A stretch of DNA of 64,000 nt from Haloferax litoreum (lineage in GTDB: Archaea > Halobacteriota > Halobacteria > Halobacteriales > Haloferacaceae), in NCBI RefSeq assembly GCF_009674605.1, contig NZ_WKJO01000001.1, positions 2,914,001 to 2,978,000 on the forward strand, read 5' to 3'. Positions 7,615-16,463 of this stretch are shown piece after piece. The notes below the pieces were generated by a model. The model was not told the origin of the DNA, ran no database searches, and saw nothing but the letters and a program-made list of their open reading frames with translations. Numbering within the stretch: position 1 is the first letter of the stretch; each line of letters opens with the position of its first letter. Position numbers and translations under genes: made by a program.

Positions 7615-8919
7615 TCAGTCGTCGTTCGTGGGTGGGTCGATGGGGACGCCCTCGTCGACGAGGTGACACGCGGCGGTCGACCCTTGCGGCGTCGATTCGA
7701 GCACTGGATGGGTTTGCTCGCAGACGGTACTGAACGCGTCGTCGAGCGTCCGGCGTGCCGCCTGGTCGTCGCCGGCGACGAGGGCGGAGAGGCCGTTCGA
7801 GAGGAGTGCTTCGGCATCCGGGTCCGACAGTGTCGCTGGGATGTCGAACTCGCGCCGGAGTTCGCGTTTCACGGCGTCGTCCCCGACTTCTTCGGGTGTG
7901 TCTGCGTCCCCCTCTGCTACGAGGAACGTCCGAACGTCGTCGACGTCGACGTCACCGTCGATGCGTAGTCGTAAGTCGAGGACGCGACGCCACTCGGTCT
8001 GGTCGAGGTCGAACTGCTCGGGCTGGATGACCTCGGGACACCGGGTGTGGAACCGACACCCTTCGGGAGGGTTCGACGGACTCGGTACGTCGCCCGTGAG
8101 TTCGACACGGTGGCCTCTCCGCGAGGGGTCCGGTGTCGGAATCGACGAGATGAGTGCGCGTGTGTACGGGTGCTGTGGGTCTTCGAACAGCGTCTCCGTG
8201 TCGGCTACCTCGACGATTTCGCCGAGGTACATCACGGCCACCCGGTCGCACACCTCGCGGACGACGCCCAAGTCGTGACTGATGAACACGATAGCGAGTC
8301 CGAATTCGGCCTGCAACTCGCGCATCAGCGAGATAATCTCCGCCTGGATGGAGACGTCCAGCGCCGAGACGGGTTCGTCAGCGACGACGAGGTCCGGGTT
8401 GAGGACGAGCGCTCGTGCGAGTGCGATACGCTGTTTCTGCCCACCGGAGAACTCGTGCGGGTAGCGGTCGAAGTCCGTCGCCGACAGACCGACGCGCTCC
8501 AGTAGATTTTCGACGATTCGGCGGCGACGGCGCCGGTCACGCATCCCGTGGATGGCGAGTGGTTCGGCCACCGACTCGCCGACGCTCATCCGCGGGTCGA
8601 AACTCGACGACGGGTCCTGAAACATCATCTGTGCGCGGCGACGGAAGCGCTTCAGTTCGGTGTCGTCGTAGTCGGTGATGTCCTCGCCGTCGAAGACGAC
8701 TGCGCCGTCAGTCGGGTCTTCCAACCTGAGGAGCGACGTCGCCGCCGTCGACTTGCCACATCCGGACTCACCGACGAGTCCCAGCGTCTCACCGGCGGAG
8801 ACGTCGAACGAGATACCGTCGACTGCTTTCACCCGACCGACCTCCGATTTGAGGACGCCCTTCGTAATCGGGTAGTGTTTCTTCAGTTCCTGAACCGACA
8901 GCAACGGGTCAGAACTCAT
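7615..8919 (-). CDS. Peptide/nickel-type ABC transporter ATP-binding protein (OppF/DppF-like)
   Basis: A 434-residue ATPase: Walker A GLVGESGCGKSTAA near residue 50, signature FSGGQKQRIALARAL near 160, Walker B DLVVADEPVSALD, and H-loop FISHDLGVV. It powers peptide import with the ATPase encoded just upstream. The C-terminal oligo_HPY Cys region is unusual: it opens with CRFHTRCPE, is interrupted by about 100 acidic residues, and resumes with CEQTHP and AACHL. This makes it about 100 residues longer than bacterial DppF. The start codon overlaps the end of the preceding gene by four bases (ATGA), implying translational coupling. Confidence 0.9.
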   Translation of the reverse strand: MSSDPLLSVQELKKHYPITKGVLKSEVGRVKAVDGISFDVSAGETLGLVGESGCGKSTAATSLLRLEDPTDGAVVFDGEDITDYDDTELKRFRRRAQMMFQDPSSSFDPRMSVGESVAEPLAIHGMRDRRRRRRIVENLLERVGLSATDFDRYPHEFSGGQKQRIALARALVLNPDLVVADEPVSALDVSIQAEIISLMRELQAEFGLAIVFISHDLGVVREVCDRVAVMYLGEIVEVADTETLFEDPQHPYTRALISSIPTPDPSRRGHRVELTGDVPSPSNPPEGCRFHTRCPEVIQPEQFDLDQTEWRRVLDLRLRIDGDVDVDDVRTFLVAEGDADTPEEVGDDAVKRELRREFDIPATLSDPDAEALLSNGLSALVAGDDQAARRTLDDAFSTVCEQTHPVLESTPQGSTAACHLVDEGVPIDPPTNDD

Positions 8920-9998
8920 CGGGCGTCACCCCCAGACGAGTCGTGTCCGTCGTCAGGGTCCGCCACGGCGGCCCCGCCGTCTGCCACTCGTGATTCTGAG
9001 GCCGACCCACCACGAATCACCGACGAGTCGTACCCGGGGCCGTAGTACACGCACGCTGCTTCGTGGCCCGCGTCGACAGTGAGCGGTTCCGGGTGGTCAC
9101 CGGCACGACAGTCAGCAGTCGCGTGCGGACACCGTGGGTGGAACCGACACCCTGCGGGTGGTCTCTTCGGGTCGGGGAGCGTACCACCAATCGGCCGCAT
9201 CGACTCCCCTTGGCCGGGGAGGCAGTCGAGAAGTGCCTGCGTGTACGGATGCGACGGGCGGTCGAACACGTCGTAGACCGTACCGGACTCCATCACTTTC
9301 CCCGCGTACATGACGACGACGCGGTCGGCGATTTCGGCGACGACGCCCAGGTCGTGCGTGACGAAGACGATGCTCATGTCGAACTCGTCCTGTAAGTCGC
9401 GGAGGAGTCTGAGAATCTGGGCTTGTATCGTCACGTCGAGGGCCGTCGTCGGTTCGTCGGCGATGAGGAGGTCCGGGTCGGCAGACAGCGCCATCGCGAT
9501 GACGACGCGCTGTTTCATGCCGCCGGAGAACTCGTGCGGATAGTCGTCGATTCGAGCGGTCGCCTCTGGGATTCCAACGCGGTCGAGGAGGTCGATTGCG
9601 CGGTCACGCGCTGCCTGTTTCGACACGTCCCTGTGGAGGCGAATCGCCTCGACGATTTGTGCGCCGACCGGATAGACCGGGTTGAGGGCGCTCTGTGGAT
9701 TCTGGAAGACGTGTGCGATTCGACCGCCACGAATGGATTCGAGGCGCTTGCCCGACGCGTCGGTCAGGTCTTCACCGTCGAACAGAATCTCGCCGTCGGC
9801 AATCTCGCCCGGCGGCATCGGGAGGAGTCTCGTGATGGACTCACAGGCGACGGTCTTGCCGGACCCGGACTCGCCGACGATACAGACCGTCTCGCCGCGT
9901 TTCACGTCGAACGAGACGCCGTCGACGGCGCGGACGACACCTTCGTCGGTGTTGAACTGGACGTGCAAGTTCCGAACGGAGAGGAGTGGGTCGGTCAT
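8916..9998 (-). CDS. Peptide/nickel-type ABC transporter ATP-binding protein (OppD/DppD-like)
   Basis: A 360-residue ATPase with Walker A GESGSGKTVAC (residues about 40-50), signature FSGGMKQRVVIAMAL, Walker B LLIADEPTTALD and H-loop THDLGVVAE. The C-terminal oligo_HPY motif carries four Cys (CRFHPRCPHATADC, then AACVYY), the arrangement that binds an iron-sulfur cluster in some homologues. A further 35 hydrophilic residues (PGYDSSVIRGG onward) follow. It pairs with the ATPase at 7615. The start overlaps the upstream permease gene by four bases. Confidence 0.92.
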   Translation of the reverse strand: MTDPLLSVRNLHVQFNTDEGVVRAVDGVSFDVKRGETVCIVGESGSGKTVACESITRLLPMPPGEIADGEILFDGEDLTDASGKRLESIRGGRIAHVFQNPQSALNPVYPVGAQIVEAIRLHRDVSKQAARDRAIDLLDRVGIPEATARIDDYPHEFSGGMKQRVVIAMALSADPDLLIADEPTTALDVTIQAQILRLLRDLQDEFDMSIVFVTHDLGVVAEIADRVVVMYAGKVMESGTVYDVFDRPSHPYTQALLDCLPGQGESMRPIGGTLPDPKRPPAGCRFHPRCPHATADCRAGDHPEPLTVDAGHEAACVYYGPGYDSSVIRGGSASESRVADGGAAVADPDDGHDSSGGDAR

Positions 9999-11152
9999 GC
10001 CTCACCCTCCGAACGCGGGTCGAGTGCGTCCCGCAACGCGTCGCCGACGAAGTTGAACGCCAGCACCGTGAAGAACAGGAACACACCCGGGATGGTCGCA
10101 ATCCACCACGCGCTATCGAGGTCACCACGACCGGACGCGATGACCTGTCCCCACGACGGCGTCGAGGGGTCGGTCAGTCCGAGGAACGCGAACGTCGCTT
10201 CGAAGAGGATGAACGACGGGATGAGGAGCGTCGCCGCTGTGATGACCGTGTTCGACACGTTCGGCATCAGGTGACGGCGGATAATCCATCCGTCCGACGC
10301 ACCGGCGTTCTCGGCGGCGCGGATGTACGACTCCTCGCGCCGTTGGAGCGCTTCAGAGCGTACCAGTCTGGCGATACCGCCCCACCCGAGGAAGCCGAAT
10401 ATCGTGATGAGCAAGAAGAGACTCGGCTTGAACAGGTAGGTCACGATGAGGAACAAGAAGAACGTCGGGAACGTCTGCTGGATATCGACGTAGCGCATCA
10501 ACACCTCGTCGACGAGGCCAGAGAAGTACGCGGCAGACGTTCCGACAGCAGTCCCGATACTCACGACGATGAGCATCGTGACCAGTCCGACCTGCATACT
10601 CACGCGCATCCCGAAGACGACGAGTTTGGCGATGCCCTTCCCGTCGCTCGTCGTCCCGAGTGGGTACTGCCACGTACCGTGGCACAGTCCGTCGGCAGTC
10701 TGGCCGACACACGTCGTGGGCACGGCCGAATCGACGCTGAGGAACATTGGCGGTTGGTACGCCGCGAGGACGTTCAACTCTGGTTTCGCCAGCACCAACG
10801 GCCCGAACGTCCCGACGACGAAGACGACGATGAGGTACACGGCGCTCACGACTGCGGCGCGGTTCTTCTTGAATCGTCGCCAGTAGTACGCCGTCAACCG
10901 ACGGTTTTCGACCAACGGCCAGACGACGAAGAACGCCCCGACGAGCAACGTGAGGACGAACAACCAGTTCGTCCCCGACAAGAGGGCGTCGTCTGTCACG
11001 AACACGTCGTAGGCGACGGTGACGACGTAGGCCAGTGCGGTCACGACGAGAACTTGCGTTCGCCGCGGCAGGCCGAGTCCGCCCAGTTCGTCCCACTCCA
11101 CGTCCTCGAATCGTTCGGTGGTGCCCGCGTCGGGTTGCGTATCGGCTGCCAT
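9995..11152 (-). CDS. Peptide-type ABC transporter permease (DppC-like)
   Basis: A 385-residue membrane protein. The first 100 residues hold three predicted spans (VLVVTALAYVVTVAYDVF and two others) plus a basic YYWRRFKKNRAAV linker; the transport domain follows with the EAA-type loop RSEALQRREESYIRAAENAGA near residue 255. About six spans in the C-terminal part match DppC. It forms the membrane channel with the permease at 11152. The extra N-terminal spans are an extension seen in some haloarchaeal DppC proteins. The start codon overlaps the stop of the upstream gene by one base. Confidence 0.9.
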   Translation of the reverse strand: MAADTQPDAGTTERFEDVEWDELGGLGLPRRTQVLVVTALAYVVTVAYDVFVTDDALLSGTNWLFVLTLLVGAFFVVWPLVENRRLTAYYWRRFKKNRAAVVSAVYLIVVFVVGTFGPLVLAKPELNVLAAYQPPMFLSVDSAVPTTCVGQTADGLCHGTWQYPLGTTSDGKGIAKLVVFGMRVSMQVGLVTMLIVVSIGTAVGTSAAYFSGLVDEVLMRYVDIQQTFPTFFLFLIVTYLFKPSLFLLITIFGFLGWGGIARLVRSEALQRREESYIRAAENAGASDGWIIRRHLMPNVSNTVITAATLLIPSFILFEATFAFLGLTDPSTPSWGQVIASGRGDLDSAWWIATIPGVFLFFTVLAFNFVGDALRDALDPRSEGEA

Positions 11153-12126
11153 CAGCGGTCACCGTAGTCGATTCGCGGGTCCAACACGGTGTAGGCGATG
11201 TCCTGGACGAGGTTCCCGACGATGGCGATGAACACCGGCACGAGCGTCGTCGCCATGACGAGCGCCGTGTCCTGCTGGATGATGGCTTTGTAACTCAACA
11301 ACCCGAGACCGGGAATCTGGAAGACCACCTCTGTGATGTACGCACCGGCGAAGAGCAAGCCGAGGATGTCGGCGACGAGGATGGTCATCAACGGCACCAT
11401 CGCCGGTCTGAAGATGTGCCGGACGAGGACGCGCCAGTCGTTCGCCCCCTTCGCCCGCGCCGTCTTCACGAAGTCCGCGTGGACGTACTCCAGCGCTTCC
11501 GCGCGGGAGTACCGCATATTGCCGGCGATGGCACCCGTCGAGAGGACGATGACGGGTAAGAGGAGTTGCTTCGCGTTCGCGAGTGTCCAGACACCTCTCC
11601 CCGTCTGGTAGTAACTGGGCAACCACCCCAAGTCGACGGCGAACACGAGGATGAGCATGATACCGAACCAGAAGTTCGGGATGCTGATGCCGAAGAACGC
11701 CGTGAACGTCCCGACGTAGTCGGTCAGGGTGTACTGGTGTGTCGCTGAGTAGAGGCCGATTGCGTACCCGAAGACGATAGAGATGAGCGTGGCGGGCACG
11801 GCGTACATCAACGAGTAGGGATACGCGGCGGCTATCGCGTCTATCACCGGTTGGTTGCGGGTGAACGACCACCCCCAGTTGAACGTCGCCATGTTCACCA
11901 TGTAGTTCGTATAGCGGGTCAGTAACGGTTCGTCGCGGCCGGTTATCTCGTCGAACGTCTCTCGCGCCTCGTCCACGTCGCCGCCCTCGGTGGCGGCCTG
12001 AAACGCGAAGGCTGTCTGGCCGTCACCCGGTGCGACGGCGAGGAGGCCGAAGGTAATCGACAAGATGAGGTACGTCGCAACCACCGCCCACGCGACGCGA
12101 CGGGCGACGTACCAGTGCATGCTCAT
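11152..12126 (-). CDS. Peptide-type ABC transporter permease (DppB-like)
   Basis: A 324-residue membrane protein starting MSMHWYVARRVAWAVVATYL. The first span is followed by a large extracytoplasmic loop (FAFQAATEGGDVDEARETFD), then the EAA loop SRAEALEYVHADFVKTARAKG near residue 205 and further spans. It is the partner of the DppC-like permease. I chose the ATG at 12126 because the first span starts right after it, 16 bases after the binding-protein stop; the longer open frame overlaps that upstream gene and lacks membrane-protein character. Confidence 0.9.
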   Translation of the reverse strand: MSMHWYVARRVAWAVVATYLILSITFGLLAVAPGDGQTAFAFQAATEGGDVDEARETFDEITGRDEPLLTRYTNYMVNMATFNWGWSFTRNQPVIDAIAAAYPYSLMYAVPATLISIVFGYAIGLYSATHQYTLTDYVGTFTAFFGISIPNFWFGIMLILVFAVDLGWLPSYYQTGRGVWTLANAKQLLLPVIVLSTGAIAGNMRYSRAEALEYVHADFVKTARAKGANDWRVLVRHIFRPAMVPLMTILVADILGLLFAGAYITEVVFQIPGLGLLSYKAIIQQDTALVMATTLVPVFIAIVGNLVQDIAYTVLDPRIDYGDR

Positions 12127-12142
12127 CGGGGACCCTCCACCC

Positions 12143-14020
12143 TCACTCGAATCCGTAGTCGCCCGACAGGTTGTCGGCGAGCATCTGCTTGGCTTTCGCC
12201 GCGCCGTAGTTCTCGCCCACACCGGTCTTTTCGACCTTCGAGTCGTCGAACCACTCGGAGAACTCGGGTTGGTGTGTGTGGGCGACTTCAGCGTAGCCAC
12301 GGTCGATGTTCTCGACGATAGTCTGTTTGTTCACGCCCATCGAGAGCGCGTAGCGGACTTCGCGGGTCCGCAGTTGGTCCCACCCGTTCGCGCGCTGGTT
12401 GTACGCGAGAATGGAACAGAAGGCGTTCGGCGTCTGGATGACCTTCGTCGAATCGAGGTCTTCGAACTTCGTGGCCTTCGCCGAGGGGATTCCCGTCGCG
12501 CTGACTTCGCCCGTCTCGAACGCGGAGAGTCGCGTCGATTGCTCGCCGAACACCTGATACTTGTACTCCTCGAAGTAGGGCGTGCCGTCGTATCCCTCGA
12601 CGTCGCGGAGGTAGTAGTCGTCGTTGCGCGTGGCGACGAACACCGATTCGCGGTCCCAGCGCTCGAACGTGTACGGACCGAGGTTCCCACCGTAGGCAAT
12701 CTCTTGAATCTCCGTCGACTGGTTGAGTTGGTTGCCGCCGTCTTCCATATCGCGGTACTGTTCGACGAGGCCCTTCGGGAGGCAGTACGCGCCCCACATG
12801 ATTGGTTTCAAGACGAACGCCGGGTCGATTTCGGGGAGTTGGACTTCGAAGCTCAGTTCGCCAGTCTTCTCGACCGGGATGGGTTCGTCGTTGCGGAACC
12901 AGTCGGACTGGTTCACGTCGCCCGCCCAGTTGTCCTCGGCCTGATGGACTTCTTGGATGTAGTACACCCAGTCGTCGGCGGTCATCTGGCCGTAGCCTGC
13001 ACCCCACTGGAGGTTGTCGCGCAGGGTGAATTCGTAGTTCTGCTTGTCGTCCGTGTCGATGGATTCGACCCACAACGGGACGACGTTGTTGTCGTTGTCG
13101 AGTGAGTACGCGCCGTCGAGTACCGTGGCGAGTCGGTTCGACGACTCCTGGTCGTTGATGCGAATCGGGTTGAGTGTCTTGGCGTCGGTGCCATCACCGA
13201 CGTTGTACGCGCCCGTGACTGACGGCGTGCCGCCGGACTCACCGCGGAAGTACTGCTGATAGTTGTAGCCGATACTCGGCCCGGCGTCGATACCCTGGAT
13301 GTCCTGTTGGAATCCGTTGAGGTCGACCGAGAACTCGTAGAAGTTCACCGGTTGGTCACGACTGAGGATGCCGAACACGTTCGCGAGAATCGCCTGTCGC
13401 CTCGCGTCGTCCGTCTCTTTCGAGGCCTGGTCCAGCATCCCCGCGAGGTCTTCGCTCGGGCGGTACCCGTAGAAGTTGACCGTCGACTGCTGGCGTTTCT
13501 CTTCGCTTGTCCAGAACGGGCGAATCGCCGTCGGCGTCCGTGGGTACGAGTTGAATCCGATGCCGAGCATGAGGTCCCACTGCTCTTGACTCGTCGACTC
13601 GTCGCGCGGACCCGCGTTGAACGAGGTTCGTTCCTCGCCGTCGTCTGGCGTGTAGGTGTTCTGGGCGTACTTCGACAGCATCGTGTTGAACGGAACGCCC
13701 GTCAACTCGACGGCGATACCCATCTTCCCGTACTCCTGTTGCATGAACTGCGCGATGGTCTTGGTCGTCTCGCTACCCGTGCTGTAGACCATACTGAGCG
13801 AGACCTGTTCGCCGTCGGGTCCGACGAGCGTGTCGCCGAGGTCTTCTGCCGGCGTCTCGGTCGAATCTGACCCACCACCGCCGTCACCACTCTCGCTGTC
13901 TGGCGTCGACGTATCGTCGTCCGAACCCTGAGTACACCCTGCGAGTCCGACGACTCCCCCTGCCCCAAGTGTTCGCAATAGTGACCGTCTATCGAAATGG
14001 AATTTGTTACCGGATGCCAT
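12143..14020 (-). CDS. Peptide ABC transporter substrate-binding protein (family 5), Tat lipoprotein
   Basis: A 625-residue secreted binding protein. The N-terminus has a twin-arginine motif (DRRSLLRTLGAG) and a lipobox ending LAGC near residue 30, then an Asp/Ser/Gly-rich linker typical of haloarchaeal lipoproteins. The remainder matches bacterial extracellular solute-binding family 5 (oligopeptide, dipeptide or nickel), e.g. TLRDNLQWGAGYGQMTADDW. It captures substrate outside the membrane and delivers it to the permeases encoded next. It is the first gene of a five-gene operon. An AT-rich box at 14039-14048 lies about 25 bases before the ATG, so the mRNA is probably leaderless. Substrate is unknown. 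Confidence 0.9.
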   Translation of the reverse strand: MASGNKFHFDRRSLLRTLGAGGVVGLAGCTQGSDDDTSTPDSESGDGGGGSDSTETPAEDLGDTLVGPDGEQVSLSMVYSTGSETTKTIAQFMQQEYGKMGIAVELTGVPFNTMLSKYAQNTYTPDDGEERTSFNAGPRDESTSQEQWDLMLGIGFNSYPRTPTAIRPFWTSEEKRQQSTVNFYGYRPSEDLAGMLDQASKETDDARRQAILANVFGILSRDQPVNFYEFSVDLNGFQQDIQGIDAGPSIGYNYQQYFRGESGGTPSVTGAYNVGDGTDAKTLNPIRINDQESSNRLATVLDGAYSLDNDNNVVPLWVESIDTDDKQNYEFTLRDNLQWGAGYGQMTADDWVYYIQEVHQAEDNWAGDVNQSDWFRNDEPIPVEKTGELSFEVQLPEIDPAFVLKPIMWGAYCLPKGLVEQYRDMEDGGNQLNQSTEIQEIAYGGNLGPYTFERWDRESVFVATRNDDYYLRDVEGYDGTPYFEEYKYQVFGEQSTRLSAFETGEVSATGIPSAKATKFEDLDSTKVIQTPNAFCSILAYNQRANGWDQLRTREVRYALSMGVNKQTIVENIDRGYAEVAHTHQPEFSEWFDDSKVEKTGVGENYGAAKAKQMLADNLSGDYGFE

Positions 14021-14038
14021 GAAACCATGTGACAGCCA

Positions 14039-14048
14039 ATTATGCAAA
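14039..14048 (-). promoter_or_regulatory. TATA-like box of the peptide transporter operon
   Basis: On the minus strand the element reads TTTGCATAAT, centred about 24-26 bases before the ATG at 14020. Further AT-rich sequence (ATTATTATTG on the plus strand, 14058-14068) lies just upstream. Suggests one promoter for the whole operon. Confidence 0.45.
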
Positions 14049-14225
14049 TAGTCTTCGATTATTATTGTGTTGACACGAATAGGGCGACGCCATCCACGTA
14101 AACGTCGAAACTGTTCAGCGGTTGGATACGACGTGAGAAGAACCGCGATTCGGTACCGCGACGGGTGGAGTCATACGCGTCGACTCCGTGAGTTAGACGA
14201 CTGCCGCCGAGGTGGTCTGTCGTCT

Positions 14226-14792
14226 TCAGTCGTCGCCGTGTTCGTCGACGATGACGACTTCGCCGTCTTCGACGGTCACGTTGATGAGCGTCTTGACGTG
14301 GTGTTCCGAGTCGTCGAGTTCGTTCGGGCCGGCCTTCTTGATGATGGCCACGGTGTCGACGACGTCGGCACCGATGTGGTCGAGGGCGTCGAGGACGGCC
14401 TTCATCGTGCCACCCGTCGAGAGCACGTCGTCGAGGACGAGGACGCGGTCGCCTTCGTTCACGTCGTTGATGAACATGTCTCCCTCGGAGTACCCGGTCT
14501 GCTGGTGGAGAGAGACCTCACCGTCGAGACCGTACTCGCGCTTTCGGATGACGACGAGTGGGATGTCGGTCATGAGCGAGACGGCGGTGGAGATGTGGAT
14601 ACCCATCGCCGCTGGGGTGACGATTTTGTCGACGTCTTCGAGGTCCGCCTTGCGGATAATCTTGATGACGATTTCACGGAGGAGTCCGGGTTTCAGCATC
14701 GGAACCCCGTCGCTAATCGGGTGCACGAAGTATTCGTAATCGCCTTTTTCGATGATTGGCGCGTCGAGAAGCGACTGCCGCAACTGGTCCAT
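14226..14792 (-). CDS. hpt: Hypoxanthine/guanine-type phosphoribosyltransferase, archaeal
   Basis: A 188-residue phosphoribosyltransferase. The PRPP loop [19 protein letters not shown] is at about residues 120-138, and [17 protein letters not shown] (about 60-76) and [14 protein letters not shown] (about 83-96) follow the archaeal HGPRTase-like family. It should salvage purine bases to nucleotides with PRPP; within this family base preference varies (adenine or hypoxanthine/guanine), so specificity is an inference. The start is the ATG 26 bases after a TATA box; the longer open frame upstream runs antisense through a neighbouring region without coding character. Confidence 0.87.
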   Translation of the reverse strand: MDQLRQSLLDAPIIEKGDYEYFVHPISDGVPMLKPGLLREIVIKIIRKADLEDVDKIVTPAAMGIHISTAVSLMTDIPLVVIRKREYGLDGEVSLHQQTGYSEGDMFINDVNEGDRVLVLDDVLSTGGTMKAVLDALDHIGADVVDTVAIIKKAGPNELDDSEHHVKTLINVTVEDGEVVIVDEHGDD

Positions 14793-14813
14793 GTCGCCCG
14801 TTCCCCGGGTTAG

Positions 14814-14823
14814 ACATAAAATG
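14814..14823 (-). promoter_or_regulatory. TATA box of hpt
   Basis: Minus-strand element CATTTTATGT centred about 26 bases before the hpt ATG, so transcription should begin at or next to the start codon (leaderless). Confidence 0.6.
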
Positions 14824-15006
14824 TGGCGGTTCGCGGTCCGTCGGGTACGCAAACACACGATGGGCGGTACCGACTGGCACGCGAGGACGACGCTGTCCCG
14901 GCGGCGGTCACAGTTGCGTCTCGGTGTTCGGACCCACCGGCGAATCGGAACACCAGTGTTGCGACTCGTCGGTGCAGACAGTCCTCGGGGAGACCCCCGA
15001 GAGTCG

Positions 15007-15429
15007 TTACATTCCGCCGAGAAGGTGCGACGCCGTCCGAACGAGTGGTTCGACCGGTTCGTCGGTGTCGACGAAGAGCAACATACCACGTCCCCCGCAG
15101 TACACCTGCAAGACGCCGTGGTCGTCTCGTTCTTCGAATCGGTACTCGACACTGTTTTGGACCGGACTGAGTCCCGAGAACAGTCCACGTTCCATGAACT
15201 CCCTTCGTGTCTCTTCGGCGAGGTCACTCAGATGTGCGACGAGTTCGTCACGACTGCCGAACGACTCGCGAACCGACTCTCCCACGTGGAAGAGGTCGAA
15301 CGCCGTCGCACCGTAGACGGCGACCAGTGAGACAGCCCCCTCAGACGTCTCACGAATCGCGTCCATCGCGACGTCGCTCATTGGTCCCGGTCCGTTGACG
15401 GATGCCATCCGTGCCGGGTCGATTATCAC
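15007..15429 (-). CDS. Conserved haloarchaeal protein of unknown function
   Basis: A 140-residue protein when started at GTG 15429. Internal ATGs at codons 8 and 17 are alternatives. It is soluble and acidic, with [17 protein letters not shown], then [20 protein letters not shown], and a strand-rich end ([33 protein letters not shown]). I do not assign a domain. It looks like a small alpha/beta sensor-like protein, perhaps a signalling or regulator accessory factor, but this is only an impression. The GTG start overlaps the TGA of a 22-codon ORF that follows a clear TATA box, so the two are probably translated from one mRNA. Confidence 0.65.
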   Translation of the reverse strand: MIIDPARMASVNGPGPMSDVAMDAIRETSEGAVSLVAVYGATAFDLFHVGESVRESFGSRDELVAHLSDLAEETRREFMERGLFSGLSPVQNSVEYRFEERDDHGVLQVYCGGRGMLLFVDTDEPVEPLVRTASHLLGGM

Positions 15430-15494
15430 GCGTTCCCCCCCACGCCCTGACGCTGCGCGTCTCCCTGCCCGGAGCGCGCGTCTGGACCTGTCAT
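15426..15494 (-). CDS. Possible leaderless 22-residue leader ORF
   Basis: The first ATG after the TATA box at 15518-15525 is at 15494, exactly where a leaderless message would start. It opens a 22-codon frame (MTGPDARSGQGDAQRQGVGG, then NA) whose TGA shares bases with the GTG of the next gene (GTGA). The frame differs from that of the downstream gene. It may be a translated leader that couples ribosomes to the GTG start. The peptide has no recognisable domain. It is short, so the call rests on start, overlap and promoter geometry only. Confidence 0.35.
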   Translation of the reverse strand: MTGPDARSGQGDAQRQGVGGNA

Positions 15495-15517
15495 GAATTC
15501 CAGATTGTCAGATGTTG

Positions 15518-15525
15518 TTATAAAT
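15518..15525 (-). promoter_or_regulatory. TATA box upstream of the leader ORF
   Basis: Minus-strand ATTTATAA, centred 27 bases before the ATG at 15494 and about 92 bases before the GTG at 15429. It is the only clear TATA element in the 218-base gap. Confidence 0.55.
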
Positions 15526-15647
15526 GTGGAGGGGGAGTTTCTGGCCGTGAAAAATCGCCCCTCGTCTTCTGGAGAAGTATATACACGAACGAACGACTCT
15601 GTCGTCGAGTGCGAGTGTAACCCCAAATCGGAGCGAGAATCCGGCCG

Positions 15648-15989
15648 TCAGTCGTCGTCTGCGTTCGTTCGCTCGTGGAGGAACGTACCGTCGTCCAGCG
15701 AGAGATTCACGCGGAATCCGTCCGGAGTCAGTGAGACAGTCGTCCGGTCGAAGGTACACTCGTACTGCCGGTAGTGGGTGCCGTCCGACCGAACTTCGGT
15801 GGTGGACGTGACGAGGCCGAACTCACTCAACCGGTCGAGACGACGGTAGACTGTTGGAAGCGAGAGGCCGGCTGCCTCCCCGAGTTCTTTTGCCGACTGC
15901 GACTCTCGACGTAGGGCGACGAGCAACGCCCTCGCCTCGGTGTCTCCGAGGACGTCGAGTAGTTCGTTGCTCGGTACGCTTCCATCCAT
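15648..15989 (-). CDS. Winged-helix transcriptional regulator (ArsR/MarR-like)
   Basis: A 113-residue protein. Residues 8-60 form a winged HTH: LLDVLGDTEARALLVALRR, ESQSAKELGEAAGLSLPTVY as the recognition region, and RRLDRLSEFGLVTSTTEVRSDG as the wing. The C-terminal half (YRQYECTFDRTTVSLTPDGF) is a strand-rich domain also seen in haloarchaeal regulators of this class. It is probably a repressor or activator of local or remote genes. The ATG at 15989 lies 27-30 bases after a TATA box. It is divergent from the Mrp operon across a 600-base gap, so control of that operon is possible. Confidence 0.82.
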   Translation of the reverse strand: MDGSVPSNELLDVLGDTEARALLVALRRESQSAKELGEAAGLSLPTVYRRLDRLSEFGLVTSTTEVRSDGTHYRQYECTFDRTTVSLTPDGFRVNLSLDDGTFLHERTNADDD

Positions 15990-16015
15990 CTCTGGTGAAC
16001 CAGTCCGAATGTGTG

Positions 16016-16021
16016 TATAAA
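16016..16021 (-). promoter_or_regulatory. TATA box of the winged-helix regulator
   Basis: Minus-strand TTTATA, 27-32 bases before the ATG at 15989; predicts a leaderless transcript. Confidence 0.55.
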
Positions 16022-16454
16022 GTAGTTGCGTCCACTGAGTGACCTGCATCTCGATTGGTCGGTAGACCACAAAATAAGGAGAGCCGATACTGGGGACGAT
16101 GGGACGACTGCAACGACGACCCACGACGATTGATTGCGGTTCTCAGTCGAAGTTCCGGCCTCAGTTTGGAGGAGAGGCACAGTCTTCTCCGAGTGCGAGT
16201 CACGAGTCTCGGCGGCGGAGACACTTGCCGTATCGCGACGAAGTCGAGAGACGGACACACCAAACCACCACGTCGGTGTGACGTCGAGTGAACACGTTTC
16301 AGACCACCAGTCGAACGTGTCTTCGGTCACGAGGAGACGAGACTCGTTTCTCGCGGAGCACGAACTCTCTCGGAGCGTTTGCAGACGACACGCCTAGTGC
16401 AACAATTCTTCCGAGTCGCGTAACGCGCTCTAGTACGTAGTAACGTCGTCCTAG

Positions 16455-16463
16455 GATATAAAT
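16455..16463 (+). promoter_or_regulatory. TATA box of the Mrp operon
   Basis: GATATAAAT in a GC-rich context. A start of transcription about 25 bases downstream falls near 16484, which is itself an ATG opening an 11-codon frame; the MrpA start is about 106 bases further on. Confidence 0.55.

Noticed and set aside
15827-16330. Minus-strand open frames of about 145-170 codons upstream of the winged-helix regulator
   Set aside because: Ser/Arg-rich sequence with poor codon bias, overlapping the regulator gene and its TATA box.
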